A stretch of 64,000 nt of DNA from Lysobacterales bacterium (GTDB lineage: Bacteria; Pseudomonadota; Gammaproteobacteria; Xanthomonadales; SZUA-38), in NCBI GenBank assembly GCA_030065125.1, contig JASJDM010000015.1, positions 22,645-86,644 of the forward strand, given 5' to 3'. Within the stretch, counting starts at the first letter, position 1, and each line of letters starts with the position of its first letter. The notes below the pieces were generated by a model, which saw nothing but the letters and a program-made list of their open reading frames with translations, was not told the origin of the DNA and did no database searches. The position numbers and the translations under genes were made by a program. Of the stretch, positions 43,810 through 52,424 are shown in pieces.

Positions 43810-44373
43810 ATGGCTTTGATCGGTCGTACTATTCCCGAATTCTCCGCTGAGGCTTTCCATAACGGCGAGTTCACCACCGTCACCTCTGACAGCGTCAAGG
43901 GCAAGTGGTCCATCTTCCTGTTCTACCCGGCTGACTTCACCTTCGTCTGCCCCACCGAGCTGGAAGACATGGCCAACCACTACGCCGAACTGCAGGAGCT
44001 GGGCGTGGAAGTCTACGCCATTTCCACCGACACCCACTTCGTGCACAAGGCATGGCACGAGAGCAGCGATGCCATCAGCAAGGTGCAGTACCCCATGCTG
44101 GGCGATCCCACCGGCCAGCTGGCCCGAGGCTTCGACGTCATGATCGAAGAAGCCGGCCAGGCTCTGCGCGGCACCTTCCTGGCTGACCCCGACGGCGTCA
44201 TCCAGGTTTACGAAGTGCACACCCTGGGCGTGGGCCGATCGGCCAGGGACATGGTTCGCAAGGTCAAAGCGGCCCAGTACATCGCCGAAAACGACGGTGA
44301 AGTCTGCCCGGCGGCCTGGGAAAAGGGTCAAAACACCCTGACTCCGTCGCTGGACCTGGTGGGCAAAATCTAA
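43810..44373 (+). CDS. ahpC: Alkyl hydroperoxide reductase subunit C (peroxiredoxin)
   Basis: Typical 2-Cys peroxiredoxin of 187 residues that reduces hydrogen peroxide and organic peroxides. Peroxidatic Cys47 in FTFVCPTE and resolving Cys166 in GEVCPAAW match E. coli AhpC numbering within one residue. An AAGGA ribosome site precedes the ATG. ahpF follows after 132 bp containing a strong hairpin. Highly expressed codon use is evident (few rare codons). Confidence 0.98.
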   Translation: MALIGRTIPEFSAEAFHNGEFTTVTSDSVKGKWSIFLFYPADFTFVCPTELEDMANHYAELQELGVEVYAISTDTHFVHKAWHESSDAISKVQYPMLGDPTGQLARGFDVMIEEAGQALRGTFLADPDGVIQVYEVHTLGVGRSARDMVRKVKAAQYIAENDGEVCPAAWEKGQNTLTPSLDLVGKI

Positions 44374-44447
44374 ACGGCTGGAGTCTCCCATTTCCGGTTG
44401 GGTCAGCTGATACGGGGCTTTCATCACCTGACCACCACTCCTCCTGC

Positions 44448-44471
44448 GGGGCGGTGAAGCATCGCCGCCCC
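44448..44471 (+). terminator. GC-rich hairpin between ahpC and ahpF
   Basis: GGGGCGG (44448-44454) pairs with CCGCCCC (44465-44471) around a 10-nt loop. There is no T-run, so it is more likely to trim or stabilise mRNA and lower ahpF relative to ahpC than to end transcription fully. Confidence 0.45.
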
Positions 44472-44505
44472 GACTACCCAAGGACATCACTCAGAGGACA
44501 ACAGC

Positions 44506-46089
44506 ATGCTCACTCCCGAACTGATCCAGGCCGTCGGCCAGCATTCCGAGTCCATGACTCGAGACGTCACCCTGGTCCTGCAGACCGGGCAATACGAACA
44601 GCGGGAAGATCTGGAGCAGTTTCTGAGCCAGTTGGCCACCGCGTCGCCGCGCATCGCGTTCGAGCAACGTGATCTGCAGTTGCGCAGCGCCTTGAGCTTC
44701 GGCCTTGAAGCCGACGGCCAGTCCACGGGTATCGTGTTTTCCGGGATTCCCGGCGGGCATGAATTCAGTTCACTGGTGCTGGCCATCCTCAACGCCGGCG
44801 GCGTCGCACCGAAACTGGACGACAGCGTGGTGGCTATCGTGCGGAACGTCCAGGCACCGCTGCAGTTCGAAACCGTGGTCAGCCTGAGCTGCCACAACTG
44901 CCCCGACGTGGTGCAGACCCTGAACCAGTTTGCCGCCATCAATCCTTCCATCAGCGCCGAGATGATCGACGGCGGCCTGTACCCGGACCTGATCGAGGAA
45001 CGCAACATCCAGGGCGTCCCGGCCGTATTCCTCAACGGAGAGCCGTTTGCCAACGGCAAAATCGACACCGCGGTCATCCTGCAGAAGCTGATGGAGCGCT
45101 TTCCACCATCCGTGGATTCCCAAAGCACCCGCGAGGCCGACCTTCCGCTGCAGGACGTCACCGTGGTGGGCGGTGGCCCGGCCGGCGTTTCGGCCGCCAT
45201 CTATGCCGCCCGCAAGGGGCTGGCCGTCACGCTGGTGGCGGAACGCCTGGGCGGCCAGGTCAAGGACACCATGGGCATCGAGAACCTGATCTCGATCCCG
45301 TCAACCGTTGGGCCCGACGTGGTCAACGGCCTGCAGGCCCACCTGCAGGACTACGACATCACGCTGAAGGAGCATCTTCGCGTGGAGCAGATCGATCCCG
45401 GCGCCATTAAGACGGTTCAACTGTCCTCGGGTGAGTCCATCCGCACCCGCAGCGTCATCGTGGCCACCGGCGCCAACTGGCGGGAACTGGGCGTGCCCGG
45501 GGAAAGAGAAAACATCGGCAATGGCGTGGCCTACTGCCCCCACTGCGACGGTCCGTTTTTCAAGGGCCGGGACGTGGCCGTCATCGGCGGCGGCAATTCC
45601 GGCATCGAGGCCGCCATTGACCTGTCCGGCATCGTCGGGTCCGTCACGGTCATCGAATTCCTGCCGGAGCTGAAGGCTGACCAGGTGCTGGTGGACCAGG
45701 CCATGGCTCGGGACAATATCCGCATCGTCACCAATGCCGCCACCCAGGCCATCAACGCCGACAACGGCAAGGTGACCGGGCTCACCTACCAGGACCGTGA
45801 AAGCGAAGACCTGGTTGACGTGGATGTCGCCGGCGTCTTCGTCCAGATTGGCCTGGTGCCCAACAGCCAGTTTCTCGACGGCGTGGTGGACCAGGAGCCC
45901 TGGGGTGAGATCATCATCAACGACAAGGGCGAAACCAGCGAACCTGGGATTTTCGCCTGCGGCGACGTCACTACCGTGCCCTACAAGCAGATCGTCATCG
46001 CCCTGGGGGAAGGCAGCAAAGCCGCCCTGACCGCATTCGAATACCTGGTCATGAACCCGGTCGAGGACACCCGGGACAAGGCAGCCTGA
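44506..46089 (+). CDS. ahpF: Alkyl hydroperoxide reductase subunit F
   Basis: Flavoprotein that passes electrons from NADH to AhpC, 527 residues. The N-terminal double thioredoxin-fold domain has SLSCHNCPDVVQ (CxxC about 128-131). An FAD Rossmann motif VVGGGPAGVSAAIYAARKG follows, then the thioredoxin-reductase-like CxxC in AYCPHCDGPFFKG and the NAD motif IGGGNSGIEAAIDL. Ends with GIFACGDVTTVPYKQIVIALGEG. Full length and order as in E. coli. Confidence 0.98.
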   Translation: MLTPELIQAVGQHSESMTRDVTLVLQTGQYEQREDLEQFLSQLATASPRIAFEQRDLQLRSALSFGLEADGQSTGIVFSGIPGGHEFSSLVLAILNAGGVAPKLDDSVVAIVRNVQAPLQFETVVSLSCHNCPDVVQTLNQFAAINPSISAEMIDGGLYPDLIEERNIQGVPAVFLNGEPFANGKIDTAVILQKLMERFPPSVDSQSTREADLPLQDVTVVGGGPAGVSAAIYAARKGLAVTLVAERLGGQVKDTMGIENLISIPSTVGPDVVNGLQAHLQDYDITLKEHLRVEQIDPGAIKTVQLSSGESIRTRSVIVATGANWRELGVPGERENIGNGVAYCPHCDGPFFKGRDVAVIGGGNSGIEAAIDLSGIVGSVTVIEFLPELKADQVLVDQAMARDNIRIVTNAATQAINADNGKVTGLTYQDRESEDLVDVDVAGVFVQIGLVPNSQFLDGVVDQEPWGEIIINDKGETSEPGIFACGDVTTVPYKQIVIALGEGSKAALTAFEYLVMNPVEDTRDKAA

Positions 46090-46103
46090 AAAAAGGGGCA
46101 GGT

Positions 46104-46121
46104 CGCGACGGCATCGTCGCG
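46104..46121 (+). terminator. Hairpin downstream of ahpF
   Basis: CGCGACG (46104-46110), loop GCAT, CGTCGCG (46115-46121), 14 bp after the ahpF stop. No T-run follows; possible transcript end signal. Confidence 0.4.
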
Positions 46122-46163
46122 GCCAGTCCACTGCATAGGAATCGCATCAAGGCGTTCGCATGA

Positions 46164-46206
46164 AGTTACCGCGGTAACGCGGCGCGGGAGAACGCAGCGG
46201 TTACAC
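46164..46206 (-). repeat. Degenerate attC-like site (left end)
   Basis: Directly after the stop of the left-most cassette gene. Bounded by GTTACAC (46200-46206) and AGTTACC (46164-46170) and containing the 18-bp segment shared with the 47473-47569 site. The distal core does not fit GTTRRRY, so it is degenerate or truncated. Confidence 0.4.
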
Positions 46207-46518
46207 CTACAACGTAGGGTTTTTGGAAACTTTTTGCTTCATTCGCTCTGATTCAAGCCTTTTTTGCGCTTCCACATTGATGAACCACAGATTTGATGCT
46301 CGTCCGTTGGTCGGAAGTAATCGCGATGAGAAGACTTTTTCCAAAACCATGGCAATAAGTCCAATCTCAATGCCAAAAACCCACAGCGAGATGAATACAA
46401 AAATCGCAGCTGTGACCCCAAGCGTGTTTTCGGTAAGGACGTAGAAAGCAACCACCACCGCGACGGATACCCCGAGAGAAACGGTGCGCATCAGGAAAGT
46501 GGGTCTGTATTTGTTCAT
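46207..46518 (-). CDS. Small membrane protein, cassette gene
   Basis: 103 residues with two adjacent hydrophobic segments (about 10-28 and 34-58) and a charged C-terminus (EAQKRLESERMKQKVS). No family recognised. The ATG at 46518 is preferred over one 33 bp upstream because GGGAGG lies 7 bp before it and the upstream part falls in the attC-like site. Lower GC and different codon use than the flanking ahpF support cassette origin. Confidence 0.65.
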   Translation of the reverse strand: MNKYRPTFLMRTVSLGVSVAVVVAFYVLTENTLGVTAAIFVFISLWVFGIEIGLIAMVLEKVFSSRLLPTNGRASNLWFINVEAQKRLESERMKQKVSKNPTL

Positions 46519-46522
46519 CCAA

Positions 46523-46595
46523 GCCTCCCGCCTCGCATCAGCAGCACCCAAAGCGCGCAGCGGTTTGGCTGCCCGTCTGCATGCGCTTGTTATGT
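46523..46595 (-). repeat. attC-like site
   Basis: On the minus strand it begins with ACATAAC overlapping the TAA stop of the GFA gene, continues AAGCGCATGCAG and has the partly complementary CTGCTGATGCG on the other side. The distal core is degenerate (GGCGGGA). The GGGAGG there serves as ribosome site for the next cassette gene. Confidence 0.5.
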
Positions 46596-47012
46596 GTTCG
46601 GTTCGGGCGCAAATTTTGCGATGACCTCGGCTTCGGTCATTTCCTTGGTCTCATTCGAGAAGCTGTAAAATGCGGGTTTTCGGTCTGTAAACACCTGCAA
46701 GTCGAAATGGAAATTCTCCTGGTTATCAAATAGACCTACTGGCATCTGATGATCATTGGCATGTTTGAGCCGGTAAAATAAGTGACTGCCGCATAACTTG
46801 CAGAATCCTCGCTCCGCCCAGTCAGAAGAGTTATACACCGCAATGTTTTCTTTCCCTTCAAAAACAACATCCGTGCCGCATTCAACGCACATGAAGGGCC
46901 CACCCCCCCATCGCCTGCACATGCCGCAGTGACAAGCCTCTACGCTGCTTTCCATGTTTTTGACGGTGAACTTTACAGCGCGACATAGACAGCGCCCTCT
47001 ACCCTCGCTCAT
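46590..47012 (-). CDS. GFA-family (glutathione-dependent formaldehyde-activating-like) zinc protein
   Basis: 140 residues of the GFA/CENP-V fold. Zinc-site cysteines are visible in GRCLCRAVKF (Cys8, Cys10), ACHCGMCRRW and FCKLCGSHLFYRL, the canonical three clusters. Such proteins bind zinc and sometimes S-hydroxymethylglutathione; most have unproven activity. GAGGAG lies just upstream of the ATG. GFA proteins are frequent passengers in integron cassettes, consistent with the adjoining attC-like sites. Confidence 0.9.
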   Translation of the reverse strand: MSEGRGRCLCRAVKFTVKNMESSVEACHCGMCRRWGGGPFMCVECGTDVVFEGKENIAVYNSSDWAERGFCKLCGSHLFYRLKHANDHQMPVGLFDNQENFHFDLQVFTDRKPAFYSFSNETKEMTEAEVIAKFAPEPNT

Positions 47013-47043
47013 TTCTACTCCTCATCGAGAATTTGGTTAGAAC

Positions 47044-47103
47044 GCATAACGACTGTGCTCAGCTTCCGCCAAAGGCGGTCAGTTGCAGTTTTTGTTAGGA
47101 GGC
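47044..47103 (-). repeat. attC-like site with CCGCC/GGCGG hairpin
   Basis: Minus-strand reading: TCCTAAC, a stem including CCGCC, loop TTT, GGCGG, then GTTATGC. About 60 bp, bounded by core-like 7-mers on both sides and ending 31 bp before the GFA gene start. The best-formed short site of the cluster. Confidence 0.6.
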
Positions 47104-47257
47104 ATCCCGCTCAAGCCTCGAAAGAACAAAAGCTCGCTCGAAGTCTGGCGCACCCTCGTGCTCGCGGCGATCGAAAAATCGAATTTCATTCTCTCTCTCA
47201 GAATACTGAACCCAGATTAGAGCTTCGCTTTTGCTCTCCCATATTATTCTCAGAGCA

Positions 47258-47467
47258 CTATGCGTTTCCGAAGCAGTCCAGATAGTAATTTCCTACGTCA
47301 GTCTCTTTTCCAACCCGCTGCTGGAGCGCGCCTGAATCCTCGAACGAAAGCTCGTAATTTTTGCCGCTGACGTTTTCGAACACGGTCCATTTTCCGGCAA
47401 GAGAATGGCTCTCCTTGCATGAGTTTGCACCGGCGGATGATGCTAGAAGAAATAGCGCTGTAAGCAT
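47258..47467 (-). CDS. Small secreted protein, cassette gene
   Basis: 69 residues with a signal peptide (MLTALFLLASSAGA) and a short mature part containing two cysteines (NSCKESHSLAGKW, YLDCFGNA). No family named. The ATG at 47467 is used because AGGAGG, formed by the attC-like core GTTAGGAGGC, lies 8 bp upstream; a longer reading would start inside that site. About 150 bp between its stop and the next attC-like site show no gene. Confidence 0.65.
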   Translation of the reverse strand: MLTALFLLASSAGANSCKESHSLAGKWTVFENVSGKNYELSFEDSGALQQRVGKETDVGNYYLDCFGNA

Positions 47468-47472
47468 TGGCA

Positions 47473-47569
47473 GCCTCCTAACGTATTGAGCTAACCGGCG
47501 CGCCGGCAAATGTTTCCGCGGTAACGCGGCGCGAGGATGTCCCGCGTCCGGTTGAGCGCGTTGTTATGC
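47473..47569 (-). repeat. attC-like site (97 bp)
   Basis: Minus-strand GCATAAC overlaps the DUF2283 stop, followed by AACGCGCTCAACCGG, the shared 18-bp segment, a CCGGCGCGCCGG palindrome, TTAGCTCAATACG and GTTAGGA. AACGCGCTCAACCGG and CCGGTTAGCTCAATACGTT are largely complementary, as expected for the L and R arms. Confidence 0.6.
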
Positions 47570-47761
47570 GGCAATCCCTTCGACCGTGAGACTGCTGACA
47601 TCGGTGCGGGTGCTGGCATGTTCAAAGGTGATGGCGCAGACATTCCCCGCGGCATCAACATCCAAAACTGTGTTCTCGTCGAGGTCCCTGCTCTCCGCAA
47701 TTTCGTCAGACCGAAACTCGATGTAGAGCGTGTCGGTGTCTTCGAAATATTTGACTTTCAT
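47564..47761 (-). CDS. DUF2283 family protein (antitoxin-like)
   Basis: 65 residues with the DUF2283 pattern KVKYFEDTDTLYIEFRSDEIAESRDLDENTVLDVDAAGNVCAITFEHAS split across the whole protein. DUF2283 proteins are usually encoded with a DUF4258 partner, and together they resemble a toxin-antitoxin pair. Here the partner, directly upstream and overlapping by 4 bp, carries a frameshift. The TAA stop lies in the attC-like core. Confidence 0.88.
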   Translation of the reverse strand: MKVKYFEDTDTLYIEFRSDEIAESRDLDENTVLDVDAAGNVCAITFEHASTRTDVSSLTVEGIAA

Positions 47762-47995
47762 AGCTTAAACCGGCGATCAAAAAACGCGTTATGGACGGTT
47801 TCCCCGTCTGGCAGAAGGACGACGCGAAGATAGCGGCCGTTCATTTCATCGATTTGGCCCCATCTTCGCACACGACCATCTTCGTTGGACCACTTCGTGC
47901 TCTGGGGATTCGACAACACGTTGAATCCATTCGTCCGTGATTTTGGCGCGGTCGGGTCTAGAACGAATCGATTGGAAATAATCAGTGACTTTCAC
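47758..47995 (-). pseudogene. DUF4258 gene with a +1 frameshift
   Basis: From GTG at 47995 the minus strand reads VKVTDYFQSIRSRPDRAKI and on to SPEHEVVQ, then goes out of frame at about 47880. One base further the frame continues EDGRVRRWGQIDEMNGRYLR and ends NAFFDRRFKL before a stop overlapping the DUF2283 start. The total of 238 bp is one more than a multiple of three, so a single-base insertion (or an error) explains the break. DUF4258 proteins are small RelE-like or toxin-like partners of DUF2283. Confidence 0.8.
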
Positions 47996-48210
47996 TTCGT
48001 TTTACTCACGACCGCATAACTACAAATATCCGGAATAGTTTCCCGATATTGCCAGAACCAGGGTGATATCACGAATGACTCTGTGACGGCTTCTGGCTGG
48101 ATCGATGCGCACCACGTTGGTAGCGATGGTGGTCAGTTTCGGCGCTAAAACGGCCGGCGCGTGAGCCCCAAGTTGCTTAATTGCCGGCGCGCCGGGCCGA
48201 TATCTAACCC

Positions 48211-49542
48211 ATGGCGATCCACGGAGACAAAGACTGGAAATCCCAGTATCGCGAACTGCTGCGCGAACTGGACGCCCGAGAGAGGGAGTGGAACAAGCTT
48301 GAAAAAGCACTCCACCGCGCCCTCTCCCAGGTTTCGGTGGCAGCCATGGGGCGCAATGAGGCCCTCGATGCCTCCCTGGCCGACCTGCAGGACGTGGTGC
48401 GCGGGGACCCCGATGCCCAGGAGATCGGCGGCAGCCTGAAACGGTTGAAGGCGGTGCTGCGTAGCGCCGGCATCGGCGATATTTCGGAGCCTCCGGGTCC
48501 GGCAGGCGGGGTCAGCATCCATGAGTTGATACTGAACCTGGCCGAGCGCATCGCCGACATCCCGGCCCTGGCGCCATCCGCCGAAGAACTGTTCTACCGG
48601 CTGGCCACCGGCAACGCGGACTGGAACCGGCTGGTGGCCGATCACGCCTCCAGCATTGCCCAGATCGTCAGCTCGATCCAGGCCCAGAAGGTCGATCTGC
48701 AGCAGTTTCTGGAACAGGTCACGCTGCAGCTGTCGGAGATTGACGGCTGGACCCAGTGGCAGAACGACAGCCTGGAGAATCGCCATCAGGACGGCCTGGA
48801 CCTGGAGGCCAGCGTCACTTCCCAGATGCAGGAATTGAGCGACGACCTGGACCGGTCCGAGGACATTTCCGAGCTGAAGCTGAAGGTGCAGGCCCGCATC
48901 GACCATGTCGCCGAGCACTTCCGCCAGTTCCGGGAGGTCGAGCAGCGGCGTTACAACGAGGCCCGGGAACACAACGACAAACTGGAGCAACAGCTCGAAA
49001 AGCTCAACAAAAAAACCAGGGCCCTGGCCAAACGCTGCGGCGAGCAGGAAGACCAGCTGATGTTCGACGCCCTGACCCGGGTCCACAGCCGGCTGGCCTA
49101 CACCCGGCGACTTAAGGAGGAGTTCGAGCGCTGGCAGCGCCACGGCCAGCCGCTGGCCTATTCAATATGGGACCTGGACAAGTTCAAGTCCGTCAATGAC
49201 ACCCTGGGGCATAAGGCCGGTGATCGGCTGCTGCAGCTGGTTGGCAAAATCCTCAACAAGGAAAAGCGAACCGAGGACTTTATTGCCAGGATCGGCGGCG
49301 AGGAGTTCGTGATGCTGATGCCCATGACCGATGCTGATGGTGCCATCACGGTGGTCGACCGTATCCGCCAGGTGATCAGCGAAACGCCGTTTCATTTTCG
49401 CGGAGATCCCAGGCAGGTCACCGTGTCCTGCGGCATCACCGAGTTTCGCGAGGGTGACACCACCGACGTGGTTTATGAGCGCGCTGATCAGGCGTTGTAC
49501 CAGGCCAAGAACGGCGGACGCAATCGCTGTGAAGTCCTCTAG
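48211..49542 (+). CDS. Diguanylate cyclase (GGDEF) with long helical N-terminus
   Basis: 443 residues. The first 280 are predicted helical/coiled coil without membrane segments, resembling SiaC- or DgcP-like cytoplasmic input regions. The C-terminal GGDEF domain has an intact active site GGEEF (362-366), preceded by the inhibitory site R353-T-E-D356 exactly five residues upstream, so product inhibition by c-di-GMP is expected. It makes c-di-GMP. The gene starts just right of the cassette island. Confidence 0.93.
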   Translation: MAIHGDKDWKSQYRELLRELDAREREWNKLEKALHRALSQVSVAAMGRNEALDASLADLQDVVRGDPDAQEIGGSLKRLKAVLRSAGIGDISEPPGPAGGVSIHELILNLAERIADIPALAPSAEELFYRLATGNADWNRLVADHASSIAQIVSSIQAQKVDLQQFLEQVTLQLSEIDGWTQWQNDSLENRHQDGLDLEASVTSQMQELSDDLDRSEDISELKLKVQARIDHVAEHFRQFREVEQRRYNEAREHNDKLEQQLEKLNKKTRALAKRCGEQEDQLMFDALTRVHSRLAYTRRLKEEFERWQRHGQPLAYSIWDLDKFKSVNDTLGHKAGDRLLQLVGKILNKEKRTEDFIARIGGEEFVMLMPMTDADGAITVVDRIRQVISETPFHFRGDPRQVTVSCGITEFREGDTTDVVYERADQALYQAKNGGRNRCEVL

Positions 49543-49658
49543 GCGTCAGTTGGCCGTATCGCCCATCAGCAGGGGTCGTGAATCCATGTGCATTTCCTCG
49601 GTCGATCGCGTTTGAAAGCAGTACGCAATCCGCCTGGAAAATGTGCCGGGACTTTTGA

Positions 49659-52418
49659 CTACCCCTGATCGGTGCCGACAGCCCCCAGTTTCTCCAACAG
49701 ACCCTGGAACTCCACCACCTGCTGCTCGGTACCTTCAACCTGTGAGGCAGCCTCGATATCGGACCGCAGCAACGCGGCAGCCTCCTCCGGTCGGCCCGCC
49801 GCAGACAGGAATTCGGTTCTGGCCTGCACGAAGTACCGCGCGGCCCGGTCGTATTGCCCCATGGCCATCTGCTGCTGTGCCTGGGCAAAGAAATCGCTGG
49901 CATTGTCCAGATCGCCACCGCGAAACGCCGCCAGACCCATTCGACCCAGAACCATGGCGGTCAGACTGTTGCCCTCGGGGTACAGGCCCTTGTAGATCTC
50001 CACGGCCTGGCTGGCGGGAGCAGCAACGTCGCCGTAACGACCGGCCCGCAGCAGGGCCTTGGCCTGTAGCGACAGGCTGGACGCATGGGACCGGCTACCC
50101 GGTTCAGAAATCTCTGCCGACTCCCGCAGAACCTCCAGCGCATCGTCAAAACGTCCCAGCTCGATCAGCGAATCCGCCTTGTTTGAAAGCAACAGCCCGC
50201 GGCGCCAGTCTTTTTGCCCCAGCTCCTCCGCGACAATCTGTTCCGCCACGCTGTAGGCTTCCAGTGCCTCCTCGTTGCGGCCCAGGTCGGTCAGCAGGCT
50301 TGCCAGGTTGTTATAGGCCGCGGCGATGGACATCCGGGGCGCACCTTCGGCCGACTCCAGGATTTCCAGTGCCTCCCGGGACGCTGCAGCAGCCTGTTCC
50401 AGCATGCCCAGGTCAGCGAATACCGAGGACAGGTTGTTGAGGGTCCGGCCGATGCGCGGATGTCCCGGCGGGTAGGACCGCCGATGCAGTTCCAGCACCC
50501 TCTGCATTCCCTGCAACTGTTCAGTCGTGCGGCCCATGCGGCCGCTGGAGATGGCCAGGGCGTTGATGGTGGAGGTTTTGAGTTCCAGCTGCCCTTCCAG
50601 GGGTTCCGCCAGATTCCAGGCCTCGGTCATCAGCTCATGACCGCGCTTGAACTGATCCATGCTGGAATAGACCAGGCCCAGGGTGTGGGCGGAACGCGCC
50701 ATGACTGCCGCATCATCAGCCGCCATCCGTCGAACCAGGTCGTAGTTGGCCTGGGCCACACTCAGGGCAGAGGCCTGGTCCCCCGTCTCCAGCAAAGCAC
50801 CGACGAGAACGTCGGACACGTAATCGTGGATTGACAGGCCAGCCTGTTCCATCGGTTCCAGCAGCTCAAGGGCTTCCCGGGCCAGGGGGATCGCCTCGAC
50901 GGCTTTGCCGCTGCGGGAGCGGGCCCTGGCCAGCAACATGAGGGTGTTGGCAATTTGCGCCGGGTCCAACCCGGCTGAGCGCTGCACCTGCAACGCTTCG
51001 CCCAGCAGGACTTCCGCCTGGGCGTATCGGCCCTGGGTACCCAGTATGCCGCCAACCACCGACAGCATTTCAGCCTTCAGCGCGGGCTGGCCAGCGAACT
51101 CTTCCCGGGCCCGGGTGGCGCCGATATCCAGCAATTCACCAGTGGTGGGCAATTCGTTCTGTATCCGCCCCGCCGCGGAGGCCTCGAAGATTTCGGTCAG
51201 GAACTCGCCTACGGCCGCCGCCCGGGCCGACTCCGCCAGGGCCGCCTCGGCCTGGAGCTGTGCCTGCCTGGCCTGCCACAGGGTTGCCGCGATACCAGCC
51301 GTGGCAGTGATGGCCAGCAGCACGGCCGCGGCGACGCCCCAGCGGTGCCGGCCGATATATCTGCGCAGGCGATAAGCCAGGGAATCCGGGGTGGCGCGCA
51401 CGGGTCGTCCCTGTTGCCAGGCGGCAAGGTCCTCGGCCAGGGCCGCGGCGTCCCGGTAACGCCGCTCCGGCTCCTCGTGCAGGGCCCGCCGCAGCACGTT
51501 GCTGAAGTCGCGGTCCAGGCTGCCCGGCATCGGCCGCATCCTGCGGACCGTATCGGCCGGGCCGTCCTCGATCGCCGATTGTCCGGTGAGCAGCCTGAAC
51601 AGTGTCGCGCCCAGTCCGAAAACATCCGTGGCCGTGGTCACCGCGCCGCCGCTGATCTGTTCCGGCGCGGCGAAGCCGGGCGTGTAAGCGCGGGTTGTCG
51701 TGCCCGTGGCGTCTTCCTCGGCCACCAGGCGGGCGATGCCAAAGTCCAGCAGCACCGGTTCTGCGTGCTGGTCCACGATGATGTTGGAGGGTTTGATGTC
51801 CCGGTGAACGACCAGGTTTTGCTGGGCGAACGCCACCGCATCACAGACCTTGATCATCATCTCCACCACCGCTCGCTGACCGGGCTGGTGCTCGGACACC
51901 CAGCGATCGATGGCAAGGCCTTCCACGTATTCCATCACGATGTAGGGAGTGCCGTCGTCGGCTGTTCCGGCATCCAGCAGGCCGGCGATATGCCGGTGCT
52001 GGAGGGAGGCCAGGATCTTTTTTTCCTGGTCGAAGCGCCGTCGCCCATCCTCGGTCAGAAGGCCCATACGCAACAGCTTCAACGCGCCGGACTGGTCGAA
52101 TTCCCGGGTATCCCGATGGCAGCGGTAGACCGTGGCCATGCCGCCCTGGCCAACGGCTTCATCGAGGATCCAGCCGCCGACCTTGCGGCCGCTCAGTGAG
52201 GCGGCCTGCCCAGTGGCGGCGGTCCGCAGCACCCAGTCCCGTTCGGGTTCCACCGCGGGCCGGGGATCGCTGTCGGCGGCCAGCATGCGCTCTACCTTGG
52301 AGCGGACCGGTTCATCCAGGCCGACCAACCGAACCTGTCGTGCCTGTTCGTCCAGGTCCAGCAGTTCTTCCAGCAGCTGGTCTGCGCGTCTCCACTGTTC
52401 ACGCTGCTCCGGCGTCAT
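49659..52418 (-). CDS. Serine/threonine protein kinase with TM segment and TPR repeats
   Basis: 919 residues. Kinase domain about 80-345: glycine loop GQGGMATVY, Lys114 in ALKLL, HRDIKPSN (205-212), DFG (225-227) and APEQ (251-254). A single membrane segment spans about 360-381, followed by about 500 residues of TPR-like helical repeats (for example GRTLNNLSSVFADLGMLEQA). It is 6 bp downstream of an ECF sigma factor gene. This kinase-TPR/ECF pairing is common in some Gammaproteobacteria and may form a signalling unit; its signal is unknown. Confidence 0.95.
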   Translation of the reverse strand: MTPEQREQWRRADQLLEELLDLDEQARQVRLVGLDEPVRSKVERMLAADSDPRPAVEPERDWVLRTAATGQAASLSGRKVGGWILDEAVGQGGMATVYRCHRDTREFDQSGALKLLRMGLLTEDGRRRFDQEKKILASLQHRHIAGLLDAGTADDGTPYIVMEYVEGLAIDRWVSEHQPGQRAVVEMMIKVCDAVAFAQQNLVVHRDIKPSNIIVDQHAEPVLLDFGIARLVAEEDATGTTTRAYTPGFAAPEQISGGAVTTATDVFGLGATLFRLLTGQSAIEDGPADTVRRMRPMPGSLDRDFSNVLRRALHEEPERRYRDAAALAEDLAAWQQGRPVRATPDSLAYRLRRYIGRHRWGVAAAVLLAITATAGIAATLWQARQAQLQAEAALAESARAAAVGEFLTEIFEASAAGRIQNELPTTGELLDIGATRAREEFAGQPALKAEMLSVVGGILGTQGRYAQAEVLLGEALQVQRSAGLDPAQIANTLMLLARARSRSGKAVEAIPLAREALELLEPMEQAGLSIHDYVSDVLVGALLETGDQASALSVAQANYDLVRRMAADDAAVMARSAHTLGLVYSSMDQFKRGHELMTEAWNLAEPLEGQLELKTSTINALAISSGRMGRTTEQLQGMQRVLELHRRSYPPGHPRIGRTLNNLSSVFADLGMLEQAAAASREALEILESAEGAPRMSIAAAYNNLASLLTDLGRNEEALEAYSVAEQIVAEELGQKDWRRGLLLSNKADSLIELGRFDDALEVLRESAEISEPGSRSHASSLSLQAKALLRAGRYGDVAAPASQAVEIYKGLYPEGNSLTAMVLGRMGLAAFRGGDLDNASDFFAQAQQQMAMGQYDRAARYFVQARTEFLSAAGRPEEAAALLRSDIEAASQVEGTEQQVVEFQGLLEKLGAVGTDQG

Positions 52419-52424
52419 GGCGGA

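Larger units (their letters stand above)
46164..48020 (-). mobile_element. Cluster of attC-like sites with small minus-strand cassettes, no integrase
   Basis: The island is AT-richer than its surroundings and holds only short minus-strand genes, each ending at or near an imperfect palindrome bounded by GCATAAC/ACATAAC and GTTAGGA/GTTATGC core-like 7-mers, as in integron cassettes. An 18-bp segment, CCGCGGTAACGCGGCGCG, is repeated at 46169-46186 and 47516-47533. A core-like GCATAAC at 48014-48020 marks the right side. No intI or attI lies in the window, so this would be an attC cluster lacking its integrase. The boundaries are approximate. Confidence 0.65.

Noticed and set aside
44448..44471. 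Full intrinsic terminator separating ahpC and ahpF
   Set aside because: Lacks a T-run; kept only as a hairpin likely to adjust relative expression.
47055..47285. Plus-strand frame of 76 codons in the cassette island
   Set aside because: Overlaps an attC-like site and the stop of the minus-strand secreted-protein gene, with no ribosome site or family similarity.
48020..48310. Minus-strand frame of 96 codons ending at the right core-like site of the cassette island
   Set aside because: Its first half is antisense to the diguanylate cyclase gene; no start or family supports it. A remnant of a cassette gene cannot be excluded.
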